Of a stretch of DNA of 64,000 nt, positions 44,085 through 51,614 are shown one piece after another. Source of the DNA: Humisphaera borealis (GTDB lineage Bacteria; Planctomycetota; Phycisphaerae; Tepidisphaerales; Tepidisphaeraceae); assembly GCF_015169395.1 (NCBI RefSeq), contig NZ_CP063458.1, positions 558,001-622,000 of the forward strand. The letters are read 5' to 3'. The position numbers and the translations under genes were made by a program. The notes below the pieces were generated by a model. The model was not told where the DNA came from. It worked only from the letters and a program-made list of their open reading frames with translations, and made no database searches. Each line of letters begins with the position of its first letter. Position 1 is the stretch's first letter.

Positions 44085-45935
44085 ATGACGCGCCGCCACA
44101 AGCCCGCCACGGCCTCCGGGGCCACACGCTCTACCAGCCCCGGTACCGTTGTTCGTCGGGTCGAACAGCTCGAGTCGCGGCTGCTGATGGCGACGTCCGG
44201 TCCGGCGCCGATTCTGTTGTATGAAGACTTCGAGACGCCGGCATTCGACCTCTGGACGGTCGATCAGGGGCCGGACCGGATCACCACAGCCAATGCGACA
44301 GAGGTAACCCCACGGGCCGGAAGTTCCGTCGGCAAGTTTGTTCTGCCGGCCGGTCAGCAGAGGTCCGAGCTCTATCTGCTTCCACCGGAGCCCGCGCATG
44401 CCGAACGGTGGTACGGCTTTTCCATCTTCGTTCCGGCCGACTACGCGGACGACCCCTGGCGCGACATCGTCGCCCAGTGGCACGAGACGCCTGACTGGGC
44501 CCTCGGCGAAAGCTGGCGCGTACCGCCGCTGACACTGGCGATCGTTAACGGCACCTGGCAGGTGGATACGCGATGGGACAAGCGGGCCGTTAATCCGGTG
44601 GGGGAATCGTGGAACCCGCCGGCGCCCAACGGCGGCCGCGCCGAGTTTTACTACCCGCTGACCAAAGGCGTCTGGACAGACTGGGTGTTCCACGTGAAGT
44701 GGTCCTACGAAAGTGACGGCGACCTGGAGGTCTGGAAGAACGGCACACAGCTCATCGATCGTGCCGGCCCGAACACGTTCAACGACTTCTACGGAAACTA
44801 CATCAAGATCGGGGTGTATCACCCGGACTACCAGCTGGACACGCATCCGGTAACGCCGGTGAAGGTCGTCTACCACGACGAACTGCGGATCGCCGGGGAG
44901 GGAGGATCGCTGGCCATGGTCTCGCCGGGACCGGTGCCACCAGTCCCGCCACCACCACCACCACCACCACCACCACCACCGCCCCCTCCGACCGCCGTCG
45001 CGGTAAAGGTCAACTTTCAGCCGGCCGAGGCGTCCCCGGTTGCCGGCTACTTCGTCGATTCCGGCAAGACCTATTCGGCGCAGTTCGGCCGGATGTACGG
45101 CTGGGCGGCGTCTCACACAGATGCCGTATTCGACCGGGGCATCAACGCTGAACAGTTGCTCGACACCGTCGTGAGTGTGAAAGCCGGCGGCCGGTGGGAC
45201 CTGGCGGTTCCGAACGGCACCTACACGGTGAAAGTCGCCGTCGGCGACCCCGCTGTCGCGACGAAGAACAACATCTGGGTGGAGGGCAACTGGGCCCTTC
45301 GGTACCAGTCGCAGCCGGCCAACGTCTTTGCGACGGTCACGACAACCTCAGTCGTAACGGACGGGAGACTGACACTCGAGGTCGGCGGGGCGGCGACCGG
45401 CACGACACGCATCAATTACATTGAAGTCACGCCGGCCAACCCGGTACCGCCACCGCCACCACCTCCACCACCGGGCGGATCGTTCACCCCGGCGAAGATC
45501 AACTTTCAACCGGCCACGTCGGCGGTGGTCGCGGGATACATCATCGATTCGGGCAAGACGTACACCGCCCAGAACGGCAGAACCTACGGCTGGAGCACCG
45601 CCCATGCCGACGCCGTCGTCGATCGCGGCATCAATGCCAGCCAACTGCTCGATACCAATGTGGCGGTCAAGGCGGGTGCCCGCTGGGAACTGGCGGTCCC
45701 CAACGGGACGTACGTCGTCAAGTTGTCTGTCGGCGACGCCGCAGCGGCATCGAAAAACAATCTCTGGGTCGAGGGCGTGCAACTGTTCAACTACCAGTCG
45801 CTGGCGGCGAACGTCTTCAGCAGCCGGTCGGTGACCGTCAAAGTGACCGACGGTCGCCTGACGCTTGGCATCGGCTCGGCCCCGACCGGCACAACAAGGC
45901 TCGACTACCTCGAAGTGTCGGCGGCGACGCCATGA
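44085..45935 (+). CDS. Secreted polysaccharide lyase with two repeated C-terminal domains
   Basis: The 616-residue product begins MTRRHKPATASG... and carries the planctomycete export motif VEQLESRLLMA at about residues 26-36 instead of a classical signal peptide. Residues about 45-280 match the Polysacc_lyase jelly-roll family (PF14099; heparin/alginate lyase type): RSELYLLPPEPAHAERWYGFSIFVP, WHETPDW, WTDWVFHVKWSYESDGDLEVWKNG and YIKIGVYH. A polyproline linker of about 15 Pro, encoded by a CCA/CCG run near 44950-44990, joins two homologous domains of about 145 residues (VNFQPA...GYFVDSGKTY...YGW...DRGIN). These are malectin-like, probably carbohydrate-binding. The start at 44085 follows GAGGGG. 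Confidence 0.85.
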   Translation: MTRRHKPATASGATRSTSPGTVVRRVEQLESRLLMATSGPAPILLYEDFETPAFDLWTVDQGPDRITTANATEVTPRAGSSVGKFVLPAGQQRSELYLLPPEPAHAERWYGFSIFVPADYADDPWRDIVAQWHETPDWALGESWRVPPLTLAIVNGTWQVDTRWDKRAVNPVGESWNPPAPNGGRAEFYYPLTKGVWTDWVFHVKWSYESDGDLEVWKNGTQLIDRAGPNTFNDFYGNYIKIGVYHPDYQLDTHPVTPVKVVYHDELRIAGEGGSLAMVSPGPVPPVPPPPPPPPPPPPPPPTAVAVKVNFQPAEASPVAGYFVDSGKTYSAQFGRMYGWAASHTDAVFDRGINAEQLLDTVVSVKAGGRWDLAVPNGTYTVKVAVGDPAVATKNNIWVEGNWALRYQSQPANVFATVTTTSVVTDGRLTLEVGGAATGTTRINYIEVTPANPVPPPPPPPPPGGSFTPAKINFQPATSAVVAGYIIDSGKTYTAQNGRTYGWSTAHADAVVDRGINASQLLDTNVAVKAGARWELAVPNGTYVVKLSVGDAAAASKNNLWVEGVQLFNYQSLAANVFSSRSVTVKVTDGRLTLGIGSAPTGTTRLDYLEVSAATP

Positions 45936-46028
45936 CTGCGGCAGCAGCACCGCAGACACCTGTCGAACCGCCTCTCGCGACGCGCTGGCTGTTCTATTGG
46001 GCGGTACGCGGCGTAGAATCTTGTCCGC

Positions 46029-46658
46029 ATGAGTGACTCTTCCCCACGGCCGCGCATCATTTCCCCCGATACCCTTCGCGCTGGCGGCGACCGCCAAGCG
46101 CGAACGCCGCCGGCGCAGGTGTTGTCGGTCAAGTGGCCGGTGCTGCACTACGGCAACGTGCCAGAGGTCAATCCGCACGCCGAGAACTGGCGGCTGCGGA
46201 TCTTCGGCGCGTGCGATGCGCCGTACGAGCTGAAGTACGATGAGATCCGCGCCATGCCGCCGGTCGATGTCGTCTGCGACATGCACTGCGTGACCCACTG
46301 GAGCCGGCTCGACAACGTCTTCACCGGCGTGCCCACGAAACTGCTGATCGATCGCGCCAAGCCGCGCCCCGAAGCGCGATTTGTCATGTGTCACGGCGAG
46401 AACGGCTTCACGACCAACCTGCCCCTGGAAGCCTTCACCGGCGATGACTGCATCCTCGCCTGGGCCTGGGACGGCAAAGACCTCACCCCCGACCACGGCT
46501 GGCCGCTCCGCGGCATCGTGCCACGGCTGTACCTGTGGAAGAGCGCCAAGTGGATTCGCGGCATCGAGCTCCGCAAGACCGATGCGCCGGGTTTCTGGGA
46601 GCAGAACGGATATCACATGAACGGCGACCCCTGGAAGGAAGAGCGATACGGCTGGTAG
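46029..46658 (+). CDS. Sulfite-oxidase-like molybdopterin-binding oxidoreductase
   Basis: A 209-residue protein with the SuoX/MsrP-type molybdenum-cofactor fold: WPVLHYGNVPEVNPHAENWRLRIFG, MPPVDVVCDMHCVTHWSRLDNVFTGVPTKLL (the metal-ligand Cys87 in DMHC), GENGFTTNLPLEAFTGDD and HGWPLRGIVPRLYLWKSAKWIRGIEL. It is short, with no heme or dimerisation domain and no signal peptide, as in the 'sulfite oxidase-like oxidoreductase' group whose substrate is not known. The TAG stop coincides with the left arm of a palindromic repeat. Confidence 0.88.
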   Translation: MSDSSPRPRIISPDTLRAGGDRQARTPPAQVLSVKWPVLHYGNVPEVNPHAENWRLRIFGACDAPYELKYDEIRAMPPVDVVCDMHCVTHWSRLDNVFTGVPTKLLIDRAKPRPEARFVMCHGENGFTTNLPLEAFTGDDCILAWAWDGKDLTPDHGWPLRGIVPRLYLWKSAKWIRGIELRKTDAPGFWEQNGYHMNGDPWKEERYGW

Positions 46659-47009
46659 GGTCCGCCTTGGCGGACGCGACGGCCATCGGGTAGGCGCTCC
46701 GTAGGCTACTTCGGAGGGACAACCGGGAAGCCGGCACCAGGGGCACGCTTGCGTGAAAGGCTAGCAATCAGCAGCAAGATGAAAATGCCGAGCAGAAAGA
46801 GTGGGCATCCGATGATCAGTGCGTAGACGGGGTATACACCGTCTGCATCGTTGAAACGACGTAGGCCACTCTGTGTGAAACATCCCCAAATGCCGAAGGC
46901 GCTGAGGCAAACCGCGACACCAATCAAGACTCCCGTAAGCAGCTTCATACTTCCGCCTATCTATCTCTTCATGATATACGGCGAAACGCGTCCGCCAAGG
47001 CGGACCCTA
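46656..47009. mobile_element. Inverted-repeat-flanked 354-bp element carrying a small membrane gene
   Basis: 23-bp perfect inverted repeats (46656-46678 and 46987-47009), each itself palindromic around GTCCGCC-TT-GGCGGAC, enclose one ORF (46706-46948). A solitary arm is found at 10240-10262. It looks like a small non-autonomous element, although excision or transposition cannot be shown. Confidence 0.55.
46706..46948 (-). CDS. Small two-span membrane protein inside the inverted-repeat element
   Basis: An 80-residue protein with two hydrophobic helices (LLTGVLIGVAVCLSAFGIWGCF and VYPVYALIIGCPLFLLGIFILLLIASL) and a basic C-terminal tail. No homologue is recognised. Its DNA is less GC-rich than the neighbours. 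It is the only ORF within the inverted-repeat pair. Confidence 0.55.
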   Translation of the reverse strand: MKLLTGVLIGVAVCLSAFGIWGCFTQSGLRRFNDADGVYPVYALIIGCPLFLLGIFILLLIASLSRKRAPGAGFPVVPPK

Positions 47010-47051
47010 CGATTCGCGATTCCGGCGTTCTTCCGTAGAATCCGGCCCCGC

Positions 47052-48878
47052 ATGGATGCTGTTGCGTCGTCGAATCCCCAATCGCCGCCCGCCAACCCCG
47101 TCTGGCGTCTGCGCTGGCTGACGCCTGCCGTCTGCCGTGTTCTGCTGCTGTTGCTCCTGGCGTTCGGATTCTTCGGCCATCTTCACTACCTGCACAACGA
47201 CTGCCCGATCGACCTGGCCGGCGACGAGGCGCAATACTGGGAATGGTCTCGGAATCTCGATCTGAGCTACTACAGCAAGGGGCCGCTGGTCGCGTACATC
47301 ATCGCCGGCAGCACGGCGATCTTCGGCGACAACATGCCCGCCGTCCGGTATCCGGCCCTGGTGCTGGGGGCGATGACTTCGCTGGTCACCTACCTACTGA
47401 CGCGTAAGCTGTTTCGGTCCGACAAGCTCGCGCTGGGCGTGGTTGCGCTCTACCACTTTGTTCCCCTGTTCGTCGCCGGCAGCATGCTGATGACGATCGA
47501 CCCGCCGTTCTACTTCTGCTGGGCGCTGGCGACGTACCTGCTGGCAATCGCGATGTTCGACGGCAAGCGATGGCCGTGGCCGGTAATCGGCATCGTCGCC
47601 GGCATCGGCTTCCTCGCGAAGTACGCGATGTTCCTCTGGTTCATCCCGATGCTGCTGGCGCTGGCGGTCGATGCGCCCAGCCGCCGCTGGCTGCGAAGCC
47701 GCTGGCCGTGGGTCGCGGTCGGCATCGCGTGCCTGTTCACAACACAGGTCATCGTCTGGAATACCCGCCACGACTGGGTGTCGTTCCAGCATGTGACGAC
47801 GCAGACCGGCGCGACCGGTGGCAAGTTTTCCTTCGGTAACGTGCTGGAATTCGTCGGCGGGCAGATCGGCATCCTCGGGCCCGGCATTGCGCTGTTCATG
47901 CTCGCCGGTGTGCTGCACACGGTTCGCCGAAAGGGTGGCCAGGGAACCACGGGCAGCGGAGTACCGCAGCCCATGGCACCCGATCACGTTGGCGTGCCCG
48001 TTACACGCCAACTCCGCTTCCTCGCCGTCTTCGGCGTCACGTTCCTGGCATTCACATTCTTCACCGCGCTTCGCGCCAAGGTCCAGATGAACTGGCCCGC
48101 ACCGGCCTACTTCACGCTGATGATCCTGGCGGGCTATTTCCTTTCGACTCGGCTCGTATCGCTCGCCGCATGGCGCGGCTGGCGGGCCTGGTTCTGGTTC
48201 ACGATCATCTTCGGCCTGATCGTGCTCCCGGTCTCGCATCACGCCGAACTGCTGTACCCGTCGATCCGCTGGGCCAACCAGAACATCATCCCTTTGAAGG
48301 AACCGTGGACCCAGCAGGGGGGCTGGCGGGCGATGGTGGCCAAGGCGATCCCCGGCGAGCCGGTCGATGCGCAGCGGGTGGACTTCACTTACAAGCTCAA
48401 AGGGTGGAAAGAGGCCTGCCAGACCCTGTCGAAGGAACTGAAGGACATCGGCCCCGGTTCGTTCATGCTCTGCCACGACTACCAGCAGGCGGCGGCGGTT
48501 GCGTTCTACCTGGACGGCCAGCCTCCGACCTACGCCGCATCGAGTTACTATCATGAAGACCCGGGCCGCATGACGCAGTACGACGTCTGGCCGGACCGCA
48601 ACCTCGGCCCCGATTCGCCGCTGGTCGGAAAGAACGCGATCTTCCTTGGCCGGCACGAGATGCCCTTTCCTGATCTGCTCAACGCGTTCGAGCGCGTGGA
48701 AGGGGTGACTTCAACGCGAATGAAGCAGGTCGACGGCAAGTGGATCGAGATACCGATCCAGCGAGCCCTGAAAGTAGAGATCGTGACGGACGGTTTGGAC
48801 GTGCGGTCGTTCCGGTATTTCAAGTGTTACGGGTTTAAAGGGATGACGCGCCCGGCCCCGGAGAAAGTCTCGCACTGA
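47052..48878 (+). CDS. GT39-family (ArnT/PMT-like) membrane glycosyltransferase
   Basis: A 608-residue polytopic protein with about 11 membrane helices. The first periplasmic loop has the catalytic acidic pair in LAGDEAQYWEWSRNLDLSYYSKGPLVAYI, as in ArnT and related enzymes that move a sugar from undecaprenyl phosphate to a lipid or protein acceptor. The C-terminal soluble part (about 470-608) is periplasmic. The frame is open upstream, but ATG 47052 (MDAVASSNPQ) gives a normal N-terminus. It is followed by PAP2 and GT2 genes, which together suit a lipid-A or cell-wall glycan modification pathway (inference). Confidence 0.85.
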   Translation: MDAVASSNPQSPPANPVWRLRWLTPAVCRVLLLLLLAFGFFGHLHYLHNDCPIDLAGDEAQYWEWSRNLDLSYYSKGPLVAYIIAGSTAIFGDNMPAVRYPALVLGAMTSLVTYLLTRKLFRSDKLALGVVALYHFVPLFVAGSMLMTIDPPFYFCWALATYLLAIAMFDGKRWPWPVIGIVAGIGFLAKYAMFLWFIPMLLALAVDAPSRRWLRSRWPWVAVGIACLFTTQVIVWNTRHDWVSFQHVTTQTGATGGKFSFGNVLEFVGGQIGILGPGIALFMLAGVLHTVRRKGGQGTTGSGVPQPMAPDHVGVPVTRQLRFLAVFGVTFLAFTFFTALRAKVQMNWPAPAYFTLMILAGYFLSTRLVSLAAWRGWRAWFWFTIIFGLIVLPVSHHAELLYPSIRWANQNIIPLKEPWTQQGGWRAMVAKAIPGEPVDAQRVDFTYKLKGWKEACQTLSKELKDIGPGSFMLCHDYQQAAAVAFYLDGQPPTYAASSYYHEDPGRMTQYDVWPDRNLGPDSPLVGKNAIFLGRHEMPFPDLLNAFERVEGVTSTRMKQVDGKWIEIPIQRALKVEIVTDGLDVRSFRYFKCYGFKGMTRPAPEKVSH

Positions 48879-48882
48879 ATTC

Positions 48883-48975
48883 TTTTAGCGCCATCCCCGA
48901 AGGGGTGGGTTCGGCGCCGATGACATGCGTTGCGCGATTCGCGCCGAGCCCACCCCTTCGGGGATGGCGCTAAAA
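48883..48975. repeat. 93-bp palindromic element
   Basis: 35-bp arms (48883-48917 and 48941-48975) are complementary with one mismatch; they contain AGCGCCATCCCCGAAGGGGTG. The element starts 5 bp after the GT39 stop codon. It could also work as a bidirectional hairpin at the transcript end. Confidence 0.8.
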
Positions 48976-49012
48976 ACTCACGGTTGGTTCTTTAACGTCC
49001 GATCTGGATCGC

Positions 49013-49714
49013 ATGTCGCGTAAGACGCTGGTCATTCTCACCCTCTGGATCATCGCGATCACGATCGCGTTGATGCTGGATCGTCCCGTCGCGCAGTGGG
49101 TGCACGACCAGGGATGGGACCGCGAGCCCTTCGGACTGAACAACAAGCACTGGTTCATCCGATTGCTCAAGGCACCGGGCGAATACCTCGTCACCCTCTG
49201 CTCGGCGATTCTTCTCGCGTGGCTGTACGTCAGACGCAACGTCACCCGCTGGCAGGCGGCGGGGCTGGTGCTGGGTGCCAGCGCGATCTCGGCGCTGAAC
49301 AGTGTGCTCAAATGGATTGCCGGCCGAAAACGACCGGTGTCGGAGATCGGCATCGAACCATTCTCGTTCGATCTGTTCATCGGCGGCATCGGCGGCCTGA
49401 TTGTCGCCGAGAAGAATCTCTCGTTCCCGTCGGGGCATGCTGCCTTGGCATTCGCGTGGGCGTCGGCGGTATCGCGATTGCTGCCGGGGTGGTGGCCGGT
49501 GTTCTTTGCCTGCGCCTCGGCGACGGCAGTCGAACGCGTCGTCGAGAACGCCCATTACTTCAGTGACAGCGTGGTCGGAGCGGCGGTCGGGTGCCTGTCG
49601 ACGTGGGCGGTGGTGAGACTGTTCGAAGTCGTCACGCGACGGCGTGCCGAGCGACAAGGAGCCGACCTTCGCATTTCCGACCCACCCACCTTAAACTCCC
49701 GCCCACACGCATGA
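49013..49714 (+). CDS. PAP2-family membrane phosphatase
   Basis: A 233-residue protein with about five membrane helices and the three PAP2 motifs: KWIAGRKRP (KX6RP), FPSGHAALAF (PSGH), and RVVENAHYFSDSVVGA (RX5HX3D). It should dephosphorylate a lipid pyrophosphate or phosphate (undecaprenyl-PP, lipid A or phosphatidic acid) on the outer face of the inner membrane. Its TGA overlaps the ATG of the GT2 gene (ATGA), implying translational coupling. Confidence 0.9.
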   Translation: MSRKTLVILTLWIIAITIALMLDRPVAQWVHDQGWDREPFGLNNKHWFIRLLKAPGEYLVTLCSAILLAWLYVRRNVTRWQAAGLVLGASAISALNSVLKWIAGRKRPVSEIGIEPFSFDLFIGGIGGLIVAEKNLSFPSGHAALAFAWASAVSRLLPGWWPVFFACASATAVERVVENAHYFSDSVVGAAVGCLSTWAVVRLFEVVTRRRAERQGADLRISDPPTLNSRPHA

Positions 49715-50445
49715 CTGACAAGCCTTTCCTCTCACTCGTCATCCCCTGCTACAACGAGCAGGAGATCGTCCCGACCCTGCTGTCCCGCGTGGACAGCGCC
49801 CTGGCCGTGCTGAACAAGCCTTTCGAGGCGATCGTCGTCGACGACGGCTCGAAGGACGATACGCCTCGGCTGCTCGCCGAGGGAATGCAGAAGTACCCCT
49901 GGCTGCGGGTGCTGCGGATGCGGAAGAACGGTGGGCAGTCGGCGGCGTTCGAGGCCGGCTTTGCCGCCGCCCGAGCCGACATCATCGCCACCATCGACGC
50001 CGACCTGCAGAACGACCCCGAGGAGATTCCTCGCCTGCTCCCCATGCTCGATCAGGACGGCGGCTACGACCTGATCAACGGCTGGCGGAAGGACCGCCAG
50101 GACACCAACTTCCGCCGCTGGCAGAGCCGCCAGGCCAACAAGATTCGCAACTGGATCAGCCAGGACAACATCAACGACTCGGCATGCAGTCTGAAGGTGT
50201 ACCGTTCGCACACGATCAAGGGCTTGAAGCTGTTCAACGGCGCGCACCGCTTCTTCCCGGCGCTGGTGAAGATGCGCGGCTACAAGGTGTTGGAAGTTCC
50301 CGTCAAGCACAGCCCGCGCTTTGCCGGCACGGCGAAGTACGGATTCGGCAACCGCGCGCTGCGAGCGTTCATCGATCTGCTGGGCGTGCGGTGGATGAAG
50401 GAGCGGTACATCCGCTCGCAGGCGGATGAAGTGCCGCGGGAATAG
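49711..50445 (+). CDS. GT2-family glycosyltransferase (DPM1/ArnC-like)
   Basis: A 244-residue GT-A enzyme: LVIPCYNEQEIVPTLL, VVDDGSKDDTPRLL, GFAAARADIIATIDADLQNDPEEIPRLL (DxD-type DADLQ) and WMKERY at the end. The pattern fits polyprenyl-phosphate sugar transferases of the DPM1/ArnC type, without the C-terminal membrane helices of ArnC. It probably charges undecaprenyl phosphate with the sugar used by the upstream GT39 enzyme. It is coupled by 4-bp overlap to the PAP2 gene. Confidence 0.88.
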   Translation: MTDKPFLSLVIPCYNEQEIVPTLLSRVDSALAVLNKPFEAIVVDDGSKDDTPRLLAEGMQKYPWLRVLRMRKNGGQSAAFEAGFAAARADIIATIDADLQNDPEEIPRLLPMLDQDGGYDLINGWRKDRQDTNFRRWQSRQANKIRNWISQDNINDSACSLKVYRSHTIKGLKLFNGAHRFFPALVKMRGYKVLEVPVKHSPRFAGTAKYGFGNRALRAFIDLLGVRWMKERYIRSQADEVPRE

Positions 50446-50479
50446 ATTGCCCTCATCCCGACCCGTCGAAATGCGCGTA

Positions 50480-50671
50480 CCCGCGTGGAGGACAGACATT
50501 CTTGTCTGCCGCTCGGGACCAGATGCGACGTTCGAACTACCATCCGCCTCTTCCAAGCATCAAGTTTTCGATTCGACTTCCTTCTGCACGCAAATTCTGA
50601 AGACCTTCTTGGAATTTGAGAATTCGTTCTCGTCCCGAGTGACAGACAAGAATGTCTGTCCTCCACGCGGG
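50480..50671. mobile_element. 192-bp MITE-like element, GACAGACATTCTTGTC family
   Basis: Arms of about 30 bp at 50480-50509 and 50642-50671 are inverted copies with one or two mismatches; each contains the palindromic core ACAGACATTCTTGTCTG. The interior (about 130 bp) is AT-richer than the surroundings and non-coding. The same core forms the nested repeats at 6518-6769. Confidence 0.75.
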
Positions 50672-50745
50672 CACGGGTGTTCCGGCAAGTCTGGACCACA
50701 ATGTGACGCCACTTCCGACCGGATGCTCCAGCCGCGTAGATTGTG

Positions 50746-51486
50746 TTACTTCAGATACCCCACCAGCTCCGGCACATTCTTCTTCAGCTCTTCCGCCACC
50801 AGTTTGCCGACGACCTTTGCCCCGTCGGCGTTGAGATGTGTGCGATCGGGTTTGGGCGCACCGGTCGGCTGTTTCACCGGGGGCGGCGCCCACGTTTCGC
50901 TTTCCTTCGGCCCGAGCTTTTCGACCGCCGCCTTGCTCGCAACGTGCAGATCGAGCACCGGCACGTCCTTTTCCTTACCCACCTTGCGGACGGCTTCGGC
51001 GTAAGGCTCGAGATCCTTCCGCAGCTTGTCGCCCTCGAACACCCGCCGGGCGAGCGACGTTACCAGGATCGGTTTGGCCCCGGCGGCGCGGGCCTCGTCA
51101 ACGAACTTCGCCAGGAACTCAGGGTAGGTCGTCGCCGGATCGGTCTCACGCTCGGGACCTTTGCCGGGCTGGTCGTTGTGGCCGAACTGGATCAGCACGT
51201 AGTCAGGCTTCTCGGCGAGCGCCTTCTTCCAAAGGCCGGCGTTGGTGTAGCTCCGGGTGCTCGCGCCGCCCTTGGCATGATTGACGACCTTCGCCTCCGG
51301 CCTCACTATCGCGGCGAGCCCCGTCCCCCAACCCGCCGCGTCAGTAACGGTCGAGTCACCGACGAGGACGACCTTGATGGGTTTCAGTGGCGCTTCCGCG
51401 GCATGCGCAATGGCATTGCAGGCGAGCGAGAAAACCAGGATGCAGGCGAGCCTGAACACTCCGAAAGGCGCGACGGAAAGTTGCAT
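50746..51486 (-). CDS. Secreted SGNH hydrolase, rhamnogalacturonan acetylesterase-like
   Basis: Start ATG 51486 is chosen for AGAGG 4-8 bp upstream and the signal peptide (MQLSVAPFGVFRLACILVFSLACNAIAHA). The 246-residue enzyme has block I VVLVGDSTVTD (Ser nucleophile), a Gly in block II NHAKGGASTRSY, block III IQFGHNDQPG (Asn oxyanion), and block V PDRTHLNADGAK (Asp and His). Order and spacing match the rhamnogalacturonan acetylesterase subgroup, which removes acetyl groups from pectic glycans. It fits the polysaccharide-degradation theme of the region. Confidence 0.88.
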   Translation of the reverse strand: MQLSVAPFGVFRLACILVFSLACNAIAHAAEAPLKPIKVVLVGDSTVTDAAGWGTGLAAIVRPEAKVVNHAKGGASTRSYTNAGLWKKALAEKPDYVLIQFGHNDQPGKGPERETDPATTYPEFLAKFVDEARAAGAKPILVTSLARRVFEGDKLRKDLEPYAEAVRKVGKEKDVPVLDLHVASKAAVEKLGPKESETWAPPPVKQPTGAPKPDRTHLNADGAKVVGKLVAEELKKNVPELVGYLK

Positions 51487-51554
51487 AATGCCTCTGTTAA
51501 GCTTTTCGGTCATCACTCTGCCTCTCTTCGGCCCAACGGGCCGGGAGCACTCAG

Positions 51555-51573
51555 CCTGGGGTAACGCCCCAGG
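51555..51573. repeat. CCTGGGG-TAAC-GCCCCAGG palindrome
   Basis: CCTGGGGTAACGCCCCAGG, a small perfect hairpin between the esterase and the beta-propeller gene, followed by TTGTTTG on the plus strand. Confidence 0.6.
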
Positions 51574-51614
51574 TTGTTTGAACACAATTGGCGCGGCCTG
51601 AAGGGCACTCCCGC

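Noticed and set aside
44941-44990. CCA run as an independent microsatellite
   Set aside because: It encodes the in-frame polyproline linker of the lyase; listed only as part of that gene.
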